Below, piece by piece: positions 45,938 through 57,145 of a stretch of DNA of 64,000 nucleotides. The DNA is from Venturia oleaginea (lineage: Eukaryota > Ascomycota > Dothideomycetes > Venturiales > Venturiaceae). The stretch is from positions 806,001 through 870,000 of the forward strand of contig JABMLP010000011.1 of the NCBI GenBank assembly GCA_013176395.1, read 5' to 3'. The notes beneath the pieces were generated by a model. It worked only from the letters and a program-made list of their open reading frames with translations, was not told the DNA's origin and did no database searches. Both the position numbers and the translations under genes were made by a program. The number at the start of each line of letters is the position of its first letter. Positions within the stretch are counted from its first letter, which is position 1.

Positions 45938-47086
45938 TTACAACCAAGATATTTCAGGGTGGAGACGGTGTTGCTTATGCTGGGTATTTGCTGCGGAACT
46001 CATTTCACGAAACACTGTGGAGGAGATGGGGATGGAAATTTGGGTTATATCGGTGACATTCTCGATCAACCTTATCAGCCTATGTTGATGGCGTTGTTTA
46101 GTGTATTTCTTAGATGGATTCGCTCCAGATCCGAAGAGAGGACTCATGGCTGTCCGGTTTGGCAAATGACTCACAGTGAAAAAAGGAAGTAAAGAGAGGG
46201 AAGAAAGAGTTTTAACGGAGTGGAACGGAGGCACTATCCACCCATGTGCAATGCAGCACGCTCGTAGTATCTCTCTTGCCCGGTCCCCATAGTCGACCGA
46301 GTTGACTCCGTCTGGTCCATCTGGTGACTGCCTGATGACAAGAACCATCAAAGAGAACGGTGCCAGGCGGAGAAAGGATTGTGGGATAACGAGAGGGAGG
46401 AGGTCAAGCGATGGCGGGTTGAGACGGAGTAAAGTATCATGTATCATAATACTTGCCTGCAGGACGCTCTGTTCGAACTCAAGCGATTGAAGATTATCGA
46501 GTAGTATGGTCAGTGCCCTGAGACACACTCTCGTGTCGGATAAGCGCTCGTTGAATGCGACGATATCTTGGGGTACTGGCGACGCTGCCCACCGTAATAG
46601 CGGTGCAAAAAGAGAAGTAAGTTGGGATGGTCCAGCGAACATAGATGGTGACGATGACGACAAGGACGAAGCCGACCCAGATGGTAACAGTAAGAAGGAC
46701 GAAGTCGTCAGCGACTCAGCATGTATGGACAATGTCGGTGACGACAATGACGAAGCCAACCCAGATGGTAACAGTAAGAAGGACGACGTCGTCGGCGATT
46801 CAGCATGACTGATGGAGATTTCAGGACTGACAGAGATCTTAGGACTGACAGAGATTTCATTGTAGTCGGCCCATTCCAATGGAACAGAGGCGGTGTCCAT
46901 GATGAAAGGCGATGGTGAACGAGAAGCAGTCGTCTGCGATTCAGCGGGACTGACACAGATTCTATAATCGTAGTCTAATCCAGGGTCGGAAAGATGTTGA
47001 AGTGAGCGTAGGTTCGAGGCAAGAGACAATTCGAGAGCGTGAGAGCGTGTGAATTGGATTTCAGACACCATCAGGAACTCCCCCAT
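45938..47086 (-). CDS. hypothetical protein with internal Ser-rich repeats
   Basis: 382 codons from ATG 47086 to the stop at 45938, no family recognised. Residues about 45-150 are Ser/Pro-rich with a 28-residue tandem repeat: AESPTTSSFLLLPSGLASSL and AESLTTSSFLLLPSGSASSL, encoded by the 84-bp DNA repeat. Short ISVSPKISVSPEISISHAES units precede it. The later part (about 160-260) looks helical and leucine-rich (RLSDTRVCLRALTILLDNLQ). It is downstream of and in the same orientation as the HET-domain gene. A 100-codon plus-strand ORF over the repeat is also open, so strand assignment rests on ORF length only. It may not be a true gene. Confidence 0.4.
   Translation of the reverse strand: MGEFLMVSEIQFTRSHALELSLASNLRSLQHLSDPGLDYDYRICVSPAESQTTASRSPSPFIMDTASVPLEWADYNEISVSPKISVSPEISISHAESPTTSSFLLLPSGLASSLSSPTLSIHAESLTTSSFLLLPSGSASSLSSSSPSMFAGPSQLTSLFAPLLRWAASPVPQDIVAFNERLSDTRVCLRALTILLDNLQSLEFEQSVLQASIMIHDTLLRLNPPSLDLLPLVIPQSFLRLAPFSLMVLVIRQSPDGPDGVNSVDYGDRAREILRACCIAHGWIVPPFHSVKTLSSLSLLPFFTVSHLPNRTAMSPLFGSGANPSKKYTKQRHQHRLIRLIENVTDITQISIPISSTVFREMSSAANTQHKQHRLHPEISWL
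46647..46808. repeat. 84-bp tandem duplication inside an ORF
   Basis: The block gacgaagcc...ccagatggtaacagtaagaag recurs at a spacing of 84 bp (46665 and 46749), a multiple of three. The copies differ at several positions, so the duplication is not new. Confidence 0.8.
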
Positions 47087-47475
47087 ACCGAAGTATTGTT
47101 ATGTATCAAGGGACATTGGGCAGTGGGGTGAGTGCTGCTTAAAATCCGAGGGACCTGGCGTTGTTGTAGATAGGGTCTGGAACGAGAGCGTACAATGCTC
47201 CCAGGTTTGGGGATGAATGAGTTTTACGCACCCTATCGAAATTCTCTCATTGCAAAGCGTTCTGATGAAATTAAAGAATTGTGATGGAATGCCGCCTACA
47301 GGTTCTGAGGGTACAAAGAGAAGCTCGTAAGGTTTTGACGCCATGGACATAACAAGCTGACTCCGAGCTGAATGAATAGTTTCGACCGAAGGACTTTTCA
47401 CTCGAGAATACGAAAGCCAAGGGTGAGTTCATACGACGCAATTGCAGACCAAGTGATGTGCACGCGCGAGTATCC
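47087..47475. other. region downstream of the HET gene with shifted open frames
   Basis: Two minus-strand frames remain open and coding-like here. One enters from the HET region (KKELLECARDTRACTSLGLQ, LRRMNSPLAFVFSSEK), the other covers 47401-47099 (SVETIHSARSQLVMSMASK, PYELLFVPSEPVGGIPSQFF). They overlap the end of the HET ORF and each other, suggesting either unresolved introns or a decayed C-terminal half of the HET protein. Confidence 0.4.
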
Positions 47476-48537
47476 CTAGCACATTCGAGGAGCTCTTTTT
47501 TCCCTTCTGAAATGAGGATAAGGTAAGCCCAGCACCTCTCGCAACATTGTGTCATCCTTGAAGTCCCACTCGGGTGCCGCATCGCGAACTGCCTCAAAAA
47601 CTTGCTGTCTAGAGTTGTTATACTCAATGACAATACAGGATTCTGGAGACACCAGACCATTCAAAGCATTGACCTTGTCGCGTATATCGCCAGCCTGCCA
47701 ATCTCTGAAGGTTCGAACGAGCTGGACCATGTCAGGTGCTGGTGTTTCGGTATGCCTCCAATGCGCACGTTGCCAGACGATTGTGCACGCAACGCTTTCG
47801 AGAACTTGAGCTGCGTACCTGTGATGTCTTTGTCGTCCTTCTGATTCGATAGCTTTCAACTTTTGGTAGATATTTTCAAGCGCTCGCCAGGGAAACATTC
47901 TGTTTCCGCAGCAGACGATAAGGTCGCGTGCGTGGATCACTTCTTGAATGATCCAAATGCGCCTCCAGTAAACGCGCTCACACAGGGTCAGAATTGCCTT
48001 TCCTTCTTCCATGCGCCACATTGGACGATATCCATTAGCTTCTGGCTTCAAAGGAGTGAGTCCCCGGCCAGAGAGATAGTCCATGGCTAAATTGCTCGCA
48101 TCGGCTGCCTTACCAAGCCACATGAGCACTTTTGAAGCGTTTTGATATATCGCTTTCATCTTCTTCACCTGGTGGTTCCGCTCTAGCACATTGTTTTGGT
48201 CGATACAGAGTGCGTCTATCCACAAGTAGCGTTCCTCAAGAGGTGAAGATGTCTGGAGGCTTGAGAGAAATGACCAAATATTTTCTCGTACCCCGATGAC
48301 CTCCCCATCCACGGTGATCGTTTTGCACCGGCTTGGATCTCCCCAGGTATATGATACAGCTGCGTAGGGTGGGCAAGCTTCCATTTGTAAGACGTGGAGA
48401 GTGGCTTCCATGGCGAGCCCGGACAATCTAGATCTCAGTTCGAGCAGCCTAAATTCGTTGGGCCTGAGCGGCAGATAGATTCGAGAGGCGTGCAACAGCT
48501 TGGGGCGATCGTGTGGATAAAGGGAATATCGAGGTTC
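47476..48537 (-). CDS. HET-domain (heterokaryon incompatibility) protein, probably incomplete
   Basis: The minus-strand frame is open from 48537 to the stop at 47476. Its first ATG is at 48411, but conserved residues lie before it (IYLPLRPNEFRLLELRS), so a short 5' exon is probably missing. HET domain signatures: YAAVSYTWGDPSRCKTITVD, RENIWSFLSSLQ, RYLWIDALCIDQNNVLERNH, QVKKMKAIYQNASKVLMWLG, and further RVYWRRIWIIQEVIHARDLI and GDIRDKVNALNGLVSPES. Such proteins trigger cell death after fusion of unlike strains. It stops soon after the HET domain (about 340-350 residues versus 600 or more in many HET proteins), and coding-like sequence continues in another frame. It may be a truncated allele or pseudogene. 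Confidence 0.8.
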   Translation of the reverse strand, partial: EPRYSLYPHDRPKLLHASRIYLPLRPNEFRLLELRSRLSGLAMEATLHVLQMEACPPYAAVSYTWGDPSRCKTITVDGEVIGVRENIWSFLSSLQTSSPLEERYLWIDALCIDQNNVLERNHQVKKMKAIYQNASKVLMWLGKAADASNLAMDYLSGRGLTPLKPEANGYRPMWRMEEGKAILTLCERVYWRRIWIIQEVIHARDLIVCCGNRMFPWRALENIYQKLKAIESEGRQRHHRYAAQVLESVACTIVWQRAHWRHTETPAPDMVQLVRTFRDWQAGDIRDKVNALNGLVSPESCIVIEYNNSRQQVFEAVRDAAPEWDFKDDTMLREVLGLPYPHFRREKRAPRMC

Positions 48538-49752
48538 TCAAGAATCGCATCGATGCAGTGTCGGCGAATGTCGATGTGGAAGGCTAGATGAAGGGGGCCC
48601 AGGGAGGGATCGAACGAGACCTTGCCACGTAGGCTTGCACAGAGTATTCTGCTTGACCTGTGTATCCCTTCTGCTTGAAAGTGAAATCAATAACAACTCT
48701 CCCTGCTGAGAAGGTTTTGCTAGCTGCTCGTTGGTCATTCCAAGCTGAAGAGCCAGATAGTCCAGAACTTTATCAGCCAGTGCGCGGACCACCCGAGTGC
48801 GTCTTTGCAAAGGAGTGTCTAGTAGTATGGAGCGCCAATACTGCTGGTTTCTATTCCTAGCTTCACGGCCTATCTGTTTCAAGGCTTCGGCTCTCTCACG
48901 CCCCAACTCGCATCGCGTTCTCTCAATCTCTTTGTCCATTTTACTTAGCTCCAAACATGTCTCACTGAGTTGGAGACGGCACGAAGTTAATTCTCCGTAC
49001 ACATCGCCCACGTCCTCAAGCAAGGCGCAGATCAGGCCCGTTCTACTCAGTTTGTCCCATTCCTGTAGATTTGTCTTCCATTCTTGCATCGACTTTGCGG
49101 CGTCTTGTCGCCTTTCAATCATTTCCGGTTCTGCATCAAATGGAGCATGGAGTAAAATTGCAAATTTCAGGTCGCATACTGATGCTTGTTCTCGACACGG
49201 TTTGGCCCTTTCGATCTTCCATATGGCGTCGAAAATGGCGGAGCCGCCGTTCAGTCGATCTTGTTTATACGCTTTTGCCATCTTCGTCAAACGTAGCCAG
49301 CAAGACTTTGCTAATTTCTCCAATTGTTGGACATAAAGGTAGCGACGTAAGAGCTCGACTTTGCGAACGTCAACACTGAACGTACCATACCAGATGCTAA
49401 ATTATGATTAGCAGCATTCAACCAGGTGGAACAGAGCGAAGACCAACATCTTCAGATGCACCGGGAGCCTTGTCCCGTCAATGCAGCAAATAATCGAGAT
49501 TCAGAACCTCAGAGCGCCTAATCCAGTAGGTCAGCGTTGCATATGTACAGTAACGGACAGAACTAACAAGCTCAAAGCATCCGGTTGAATGGAAAGCGCA
49601 TAAGGTCCATACCCGACGAGGGCTGGCTCTTCCTCAAGCTGAAAGTCAAAGCGTAAGGAAGATACTCGTGGTTGTTTCGCTCGCATCAATCCCCGCCAAA
49701 AAGCCTGGAGACTGGCGATGTCATTCGGGAACATACTTTGTTGTTCAGACAT
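48538..49752 (-). CDS. hypothetical coiled-coil protein, exon structure unresolved
   Basis: A first exon starts at ATG 49752 (MSEQQSMFPNDIASLQAFWR, then SLRFDFQLEEEPALVGYGPY). A small exon encoding ESRLFAALTGQGSR seems to end near 49463 and joins a clear acceptor (branch gctaat, aatttag) at 49396, giving SRIWYGTFSVDVRKVELLRR. The large exon (49396 downward) is helical: ELTSCRLQLSETCLELSKMD, KEIERTRCELGRERAEALKQ. Near 48700 a second frame becomes more coding-like (VVIDFTFKQKGYTGQAEYSV, ending at a TAG near 48588), so an intron or frameshift lies close by. I do not know whether this is separate from the HET gene or its 5' part. No family recognised. Confidence 0.5.
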
Positions 49753-50308
49753 GCTGTAGTTATGGTGATAAGGTGACAGTGAAATGATGTCGGAATTTGT
49801 GATAGAGCGGAACCCAATTCACTTTCGCATAAATTATGAGATAGTGGGAGGCTGTGCCCTGCAGCAGGCTCAGCCGCAGGTTCAGCTCACGGAATATGGC
49901 TGAGCCACGCCTTCTCGTAATTTCTTCTGGAGGATATTGTGTGACAATTCGCGCTTCCCGACCGGGATTTTGTTGTGACTGCGGTAGCCTGCTGTAACGA
50001 TACTGAGAGCAGAAGCCTTCACCCAATCAACAGACATTGATTTCAGCACATCCTATGCGACAGCACGCTGAAGACACGGTATTGATGTGTGAAGAAGTCT
50101 AGAGCTCATGCAGCGAAAATGATATAGGGCGCGACAATGTGCCTTCAAGAAGCGATGAAGAAAGGACTAAAAGTCTCTTCCTTGGCAAGGAATTGATCTG
50201 GAGTACGGTCAAGCTAGCTATAGAAGTTTTGGGCTCCATCCTCCTAGTGACGTACAATATCTGGTGAATGCTTGTCGGGATCTTAGTGTAAAGCAATGCT
50301 TCCCATCC
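49753..50308. other. spacer between the coiled-coil gene and ATG16
   Basis: About 555 bp carrying the promoter of the coiled-coil gene and the 3' end of ATG16. No gene seen. Confidence 0.45.
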
Positions 50309-50950
50309 TCAGTCCCACCCACTCTGCTTGTTCTGCTTGTCCGCCCTTTCGCCCATCTCCTTCATCCACCTCTGGGTCAATTCCTTGTTCTCGTTACTGA
50401 GCCTCGCCGCGTTTTTTTCAGCCATATTCACTTCTAGAGTCATGGCAAGCATTTCATCTTGCACACGATTCACTAGCTTCTGCTTCTCTCGGATCTCCTC
50501 ATCCTTGTCTTTGAGTCTGCGTTTCAACGATAGAATTTCTTTCTCGAGTGTTATGAGCTGGCGGTTCTGCGAGGCGTTTGAGGATTGCAAGCCAGGGATT
50601 TTGGCAGCTTCGATTTCAAGAAGGGCGCGGGCTTTCTGAGCCTCTGCGAGCTGTTGACGAAGCTGCGCAGTTGCGGCACTTGGACCTGGCTCTGTTGACT
50701 CAATTAGAGTTGTCGGTTGCCTGGAAAGCCAGCCTTTGGCCTTGACATCCTGAGCCTGGGCCTGGCCCTGCGTCTGAGAATTGGACACCCTCAGGTCCGC
50801 CAGCTCGGCTTCCAGGGCGCGATTTCGGGCGTCAGCAGCGATTTTGCGGTTGGCGAGCTGTGTGTATTGGTTGATGATGTCGGCATCTTTGTGATCTCGG
50901 CGCTGAGTAGCTCCCACATTTGCCATGAACTGGTTCAAGGCTTGGTCCAT
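50309..50950 (-). CDS. ATG16: autophagy protein Atg16
   Basis: 213 codons, one exon. Atg16 binds Atg5-Atg12 and directs Atg8 lipidation to the growing autophagosome. An N-terminal helix (DIINQYTQLANRKIAADARN) matches the YTRLADR-type segment of fungal Atg16. A Ser/Gln-rich linker follows, then a long coiled coil (QLRQQLAEAQKARALLEIEA, LKRRLKDKDEEIREKQKLV) and the conserved end VQDEMLAMTLEVNMAEKNAA, then NKELTQRWMKEMGE. Length is typical of the short WD-repeat-free fungal form. The start at 50950 is the first ATG. The Trp-containing Atg5-binding motif seen at the extreme N-terminus of many homologues is not obvious here, so an upstream mini-exon cannot be excluded. Confidence 0.88.
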   Translation of the reverse strand: MDQALNQFMANVGATQRRDHKDADIINQYTQLANRKIAADARNRALEAELADLRVSNSQTQGQAQAQDVKAKGWLSRQPTTLIESTEPGPSAATAQLRQQLAEAQKARALLEIEAAKIPGLQSSNASQNRQLITLEKEILSLKRRLKDKDEEIREKQKLVNRVQDEMLAMTLEVNMAEKNAARLSNENKELTQRWMKEMGERADKQNKQSGWD

Positions 50951-52663
50951 GGTTTCTGAGGTCGTTTCTGGGGCGTCTTTGCGGACAATCTTCTTGGTAG
51001 CTCAAGGTATCGTCAGCTCTGGTGGGGGGATACAAAGAGATTGCACGATACGTGTACGAGACATGCTGGAGGCTATAAACAGCCGGACATGTACGACAAA
51101 GGCGTGTTGGACGAGATGTGGTGGATGGTGAAGCAATCAGGCTGCAAATGTGAGATGGGCCGACGGAATCTAGTGGGGTCCGCCTGAAGACCGCCCCAAC
51201 GATTTGAACGGGCCAAGCCGAAGCCGCAAACGAGCGCACCGACACTGAATCCTATTCCTGTCATACGACTGACGACTCCTCTTCGCCTCTTCGGACTTGC
51301 AGTCTGACAACATCACAGCTGGCATAGAAAGAGCCTCCTGTTCCACAGCTGTCATGAGATTACGCACCATGATGCTGTATCATGAAGCCTCAACAACGCC
51401 CAAGGCATCTACCTGCACACCAGTGTGTACTTGTGCTCTGATATCCCCATCGACATGTTGCTTTCTGCGACAACATGTAGTTCACCGAACAATTCCTCCG
51501 AGCCGTCCTGGCCCTGGTCCTGGTCTGTCTCACAAGCCACGAGATCGTCCAGTGTGTCCGATGGAGCACGATGTAACCTACAACCAGGAGAGGAGGCACC
51601 TGGACTTGATCATTTGGAAGGCTAACGATGCGCAGCAAGAGAGGGCGAAAGAGGAAAAAATCATGCTTGCATGGACTGTAGCCACTGACGTGAACTCGAT
51701 ATACTCACCTGGCCTGTGGTTATGCGTCTACTGAGGGCGCCTCTTTTCTCACATTCTTCTACCACAACATCCTCCTGACTACAGTCCCCGAGGCTTCGCT
51801 CATGAAGGACAGTAAGAAGACTCAGCTAAGAGAAATTTCTAACCTAATATTGAGCAGAGGAATCAATCGGAACGATGGATTCAGTAGGACAAGTTCTAAC
51901 ATCGCATAAACATCATCTCCGAGTTAGGAATTGCAACCGGTGGCATTCTTCGCACTCAATTTCTTTTCCGTCTATTCAGCTTGTGATCGTTTCCTTCAAG
52001 CACAATGGCGTCTTGTCGTGCAATTACAAGTCGTTCGACTGGATGTCTGACCTCAACTACTAGATGCTTTGCAAAAGTATAAAGGCGGCAAGAGCTTCAG
52101 GAAAAACGCTGTTCTAAGCTTTGGAATCTTTTCCACAGCGGTTCTACAAGCCTGTCGTCCTGCTGTTTCTTTTGACGTCGGTCTCTCAACTTGCTATTGC
52201 CACCACTTCATTCAGCCATCAAGGAGTTACACAGTGTAGGATATTCTTCCATGCCCCCACACACAGGCTCCTCCCCTACTCCATTTGGACCAAGCTTGTT
52301 ACTAAGACCGAATCAAGATCCAAATTTTGGGTTTGGATTGCGGAGGTGAGCAGCTATATTGACAGGGGTAGGGATAGTACCTCAATCAAGATGTCCACCT
52401 ACAACGACACCCTGATTCTGGAGTCGCACACCATCAGATTTTGGTTACTCTCCTTGTTTCTGGAGAGGGCCGGTTCTTCCATCCTTAATTTCCTGGTGCC
52501 ACGGTGGTTTGAATCAAGTACGCTCTTTAAGGTGGAGAGTTTCCTGGCTCTCTACCATTCGTCTTTCGATCAACACCACAGTCAGTCTTTACCGTCTGTC
52601 GACACGCTCATTATTTGTCATGCTTTGAATCCAGGATTTCAATTTCTGAACTTGAAGTCAACC
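50951..52663. promoter_or_regulatory. divergent region between ATG16 and the GH81 gene
   Basis: 1.7 kb containing both promoters. TATAAAG at 52078-52084 is a possible TATA box for the glucanase. The frame of the glucanase is open back to about 52121, but the upstream sequence has no signal peptide, so I treat it as leader. The open frame 51297-51734 is unsupported. Confidence 0.45.
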
Positions 52664-55378
52664 ATGAAGTGGATGATCGGTAGCCTTGCCCTCGCGATTT
52701 GCTTGCAGAACGTGCAAGCCCTACCACAGGGATCTATCAACAGCGGATCATCCAGCGTTTCCAATGCTCTTCCTACGGCGACACTACCCATTACTACAGC
52801 CTTTAACTCCTCTGTTTCTTCGGTACAGTCAACCACGACGAATGCTTTGCCAAACACTACAGGTGTAAGTAAATCTTTCAGTCCTGCTTGTTGGCATCTA
52901 ACCTTTTGCAAAACCATACATCTATCTGCAACCTAAGGCCCCCCAAACCTCTAACAAGTTCATAGTCTGTCCATACCTCACTCGAAACATCCGGAAGAAA
53001 ATCATCATTACCTTTTGCAACCAGCTTGGTCTATGCACCGACTTCCTCGATCCTGGTCTCCTCGGTCGAAATACTGAAACCATCATCTCAGCCTGCTCAG
53101 CCGCTTATCGATGGTAATATCTTTGCGCCCATCGCGACTGGTGCTCCGCCGTCAAATATCGCACTACGAGCCGACTTCCCCGAGATAGGTCGTGGCGTCG
53201 GAATTGAGTCACATCAAGGACCGTTGCACACGAACAAGTTCTACGCCAACCTCTTTCTGGTAAACCAAAATCATTCTGTGTGGACGCATCCGTATAGCGT
53301 CGCGTGGGCCAAGGGAAGAAATGATTCTGATGTCTGGGGCATGAGTGTGTCGCACATCGACCGAAATCAGATTTTCTTTGGACCGGAGGGGCAGGTTCCA
53401 CCTCAGTTCTACATCAACCCACTGGATATTCAATCGATTGTTCTCTGTGCGGCTGAACTTGGCCCATCGACCGTTCTCACGACTGATACTCATCAAGCCT
53501 TCTCGGTCAATGCCAACCTCTTGGCTCATGCCGGTGGGCCGCCACTTATCTCATTCCCACTTGTTCAGGGAATGGGATTCGTCACGGGTGTCTACAATGC
53601 CGCATCGGTTGTTCTGCGCAGCAGCGTATTCTTCAGAGAAGTGGTGTATGTTGGGGACATCACCGAAAAGATATCCTTCAAGTATCGCATCAAGCTAGCT
53701 GATGGGACGAAATGGCTCATCTATGTTACTCCAAATGTTGCCGAATCATCTGGTATCCCTGCCTTTAACATCGTGGACAGCACGGAAATCAGAGGACCGA
53801 AGGGTTTTTACGGCACGATACAGGTGGCGAATAATCCAGCTGGCGCTGATGGAGAAGTCATTTACGACTCTGCAGCTGGCGCTTATCCGATCTCAGCAAC
53901 TGTGGCAGGTACCACGGATGATCGCACAGGCACCTACAGTTTATCATGGCGGCGTGCTGGTGTTGCGAAACAAATGCTGCTTATGTTTGCTTTGCCGCAT
54001 CATGTGGAGTCGTTCATTTCTACGATTGCCGAAAGAATCACTCCTCTACGGTTAATGACGACGTCCAAAGGAATGGCTGTAGGCGTACTCAGCAACACTT
54101 TTGTCTTCAAAGAGCCAGATCTTCCTGTTGATATCGGATTTGAACCTTGGTCTCCAAAGAAAGGCTCTGTTCGCGCTGTGTCACAACGTGCCGCCACGGC
54201 TGTCAACAACGCAGCTAGACTAGAGTTGGCAGAGAACATGACTTATTACGTTGATCTCGACTCCATGTATTTTAGTGGCAAGGTATAAAGCTTAACAGCG
54301 CTTGACTCGGCCCACAACGTTAACAGATGACAGGCATTGTCGAAATACGCGCAAATCGTCTACACAGTCAACGATCTCGGTACAGAAGAATCAGGCGTCG
54401 CTGCAGCCGGCCTCCGCGAAGTCCAAAGACAATTCGCACGCTTCGTAAACAATACGCAAATTTTCCCACTCGCCTACGATACTAATTGGGGCGGCATTGT
54501 TTCAACAGCAGGTTACGGCGGAGACGTCAATCGCGATTTTGGAAACACGCTTTATAATGATCGTAAGTCTCCTTGCGCTTCTCCAAACCTCATTTCCTGT
54601 CTCAAGACTGATGGAGGTGGTGATAGACCATTTTCACTACGGCTACTTCGTCCACACGGCCGCCATAATCGCCTACCTCGACCCCGCCTGGCTCACACAA
54701 GGTACAAACAAAGCTTGGGTCCAGTCCCTAATCCGCGACTACGCCAACCCCGTCTCTGACGACCCTTACTTCCCCTTCTCCCGCTCCTTTGACTGGTTCC
54801 ATGGACACTCGTGGGCCAAAGGCGTCTTCGATTCCGCGGATGGTAAAGATGAGGAAAGCACGAGCGAGGACGCGATGAGTCTTTATGCCATGAAGATGTG
54901 GGGAATTGTTACTGGGGATAAGGCGATGGAGGAACGGGCTAATCTGCAGTTGGCGATTCTGAAGAGGAGTCTGAACAACTATTTTTACATGAAGAAGGAT
55001 AATAAGAACCAACCACCGGAAATCCTACCGAACATGGTCTCGGGCATTCTCTTCGAAAATAAGTTGGATCATACGACTTACTTTGGTTCCAACATCTCGT
55101 ATATTCAGGGGATTCATATGTTACCGCTCAACCCCTCTTCTGCATATATACGCACGGAGGAATTCGTGCAGCAGGAATGGTCGAGGTACTTTGAGGATGG
55201 ATACCTTGAAACCGTTCAAGATGGGTGGAGGGGTATTCTGATGGCGAATTTGGCGTTGATTGATCCGAAGAGAAGTTTTGAGTTCTTTATTGGGAAGGAG
55301 TTTGATTGGGGTTTTTTGGATAGTCAGGCTAGTCGGACTTGGTATTTGGCTTGGACGGCTGGGTTGGGTGGGGGTTGA
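52664..55378 (+). CDS. secreted endo-1,3-beta-glucanase, glycoside hydrolase family 81
   Basis: Four exons: 52664-52864, 52966-54282, 54334-54562 and 54627-55378; 832 residues. An N-terminal signal peptide (MKWMIGSLALAICLQNVQA) decides the start. Then comes a Ser/Thr-rich stretch to about 110 and the GH81 domain: LIDGNIFAPIATGAPPSNIA, GPLHTNKFYANLFL, SVWTHPYSVAW. The catalytic half contains YNDHHFHYGYFVHTAAIIAY (joined across intron 3), SRSFDWFHGHSWAKGVFDSA and the acidic segment DEESTSEDAMSLYAMKMWG (near 656) that holds the proposed catalytic glutamates. All are present. It cuts beta-1,3-glucan of the cell wall, for cell separation, autolysis or attack on other fungi. Introns are 101, 51 and 64 bp. 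The C-terminus (AWTAGLGGG) has no GPI signal, so the enzyme should be secreted or wall-bound. Confidence 0.94.
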
Positions 55379-57145
55379 GCTCTTGACGGTGGGTTGAGCG
55401 GGAGGAGGGGACGGAGGATGGGGATGGGGATGGGAGGTGGGAGGGGGAAGGAGGATGCAGAAAGTATGTGGGTATCGTCGATCGAGGGTTTGTTCAGACC
55501 AGTATTTGCATGATGGACCGAAAGAACTCACTCAGGAGTTATAAGTCGAAGGATTCGAGAGTGGTTCGTACAAGCTACAAGAATTTGCAGGATGTTCGTA
55601 GGGACCGTTACTCTTACCGAAATTATGAATATATCACTTCCTCTCAGGACGTAGTCTTCTCCCGATAGTCATGCTCTGATTTGGCCGACAAGGAGAAGAT
55701 GATGTTTGTAGACAGCGTGCCTACATCAAACATCACAACTCTCGACCTGCTGAATTCAGTCTGTTCACCTTTTGATAGCTGCTTCATTTTCTCTCCATGG
55801 ATACTCGGAGCTCTCGTTTCATGCGTATTCATCTCACGACCATAATCAATTTGACAAGTCCAACTCGAGTAGATAACCATAACCCTCCAGCAGACATGAC
55901 TAAACCAGATTGCTAGGAACTGGTCGATCTCGACCCTGAACTGAGGGAAATCACAAAATCTGACACATTGGTAAATTCCCATTTTCGAAACGGTATCGAG
56001 GCCCTCAAAGCTTATCTCCAAGATCCTCCCACCCCTCATCACCTCCTCTTTATCCACGGCATAAACAACAAACAATCCCAGCATCCTTTGTTGGTATCAC
56101 TTGGGGTGTAAATGAATTGTCGTGCACATATAAAAGGAGTATGATAAAAGAGTACTGGTAATTGATGTCTGGTCCTAAGTACAAATGACACGGATTCCTC
56201 AAGTCCAACTTGCCAAAAAATCACTTGATATAAACATCCTTAAATCCAGAATGGAATGTTAAGAAACTCCAAACATTAACGAAGTATCGCCTTCATAAAT
56301 TCTCCTTCTATACACAGGACTCGTTACACATTTACAGATCGAATCGTTAACGAGTCCCCCAAACCAATATCCAAAAAGGCAACCCTCTATCTGAAGTACA
56401 AAGAGCAACAAGGACGCGCGTACCCTCCATTCCACCAAAACCCAGTTTATATCAGCAGTTGCTAAGGGTAACTGGAAGCGATGTCTGTTTGAGTTGTGAA
56501 ACGACCTGTCCGGTTTCTCTCGGGCGCGTGTTTCAACACGCGTCTTTCTATATCGGGGTGGGTGTATCTTGAGAATGGTGGTCCAGTGGATGGTCTTGAT
56601 AGGGAACGGGGACGGGGACGGTGACGTGCCCCGCTGTCCGTTTCGGTGACGGGTCGTTGTCCCGCTGGTTCGTGGGCATGTTTGCGTTGCGCTGGGGGGT
56701 TGCAGATGGGGATTCCATCGTTTGAAGCTGAAAAGCATCTAGGTAGAGAATATCAAGCTTCGCAAAATATGGAAATAGTTAACCTCGATCCAGATCGCGC
56801 TCATATCTGAAGCTTACCCGAAATGGTAGCACGCTTCACGCTAGAGCAAGGCTGGACTACAATGACGCAGTCGATCCCCATGGCGCGCATTAGCATCATC
56901 GTGAACGCGTCTCACAACCTTACGTCAAGACTTTCCACAACACGGAGAGATGATTGTTCCTCTCACTCCCCAAACGCCATCAACGTAAGAAAGGACATCT
57001 GTAGATTTCCGCTGAACAAAATAGACCACTGTTCTCTCCTCCTTCACCACATCTCCACCAACAATCACGATCCATCCATCCAGAAATCTGAACAATAACA
57101 ACAAACAACCCAAAACTCAAAGTCATTGGCATCTCGCTTGTAAAA
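55379..57145. other. 1.8-kb spacer
   Basis: Starts with a G-rich GGGATG/GGGGAT run (55418-55450). The minus-strand open frames 55644-56084 and 56259-56738 lack family features. A short GGGGAC run lies near 56605. Confidence 0.45.

Noticed and set aside
46506..46808. 100-codon plus-strand ORF rich in Asp, Lys and Asn
   Set aside because: It is the complement of the 84-bp repeat inside the longer minus-strand ORF; no upstream exon or homologous feature seen, though the strand is not proven.
50832..51245. 137-codon minus-strand ORF overlapping the start of ATG16
   Set aside because: Out of frame with ATG16, Ser/Arg/Thr-rich composition of a 5' leader, no domain.
52121..52663. Upstream in-frame extension of the GH81 glucanase
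   Set aside because: A start here would bury the clear signal peptide at 52664; the region is better explained as leader or promoter.
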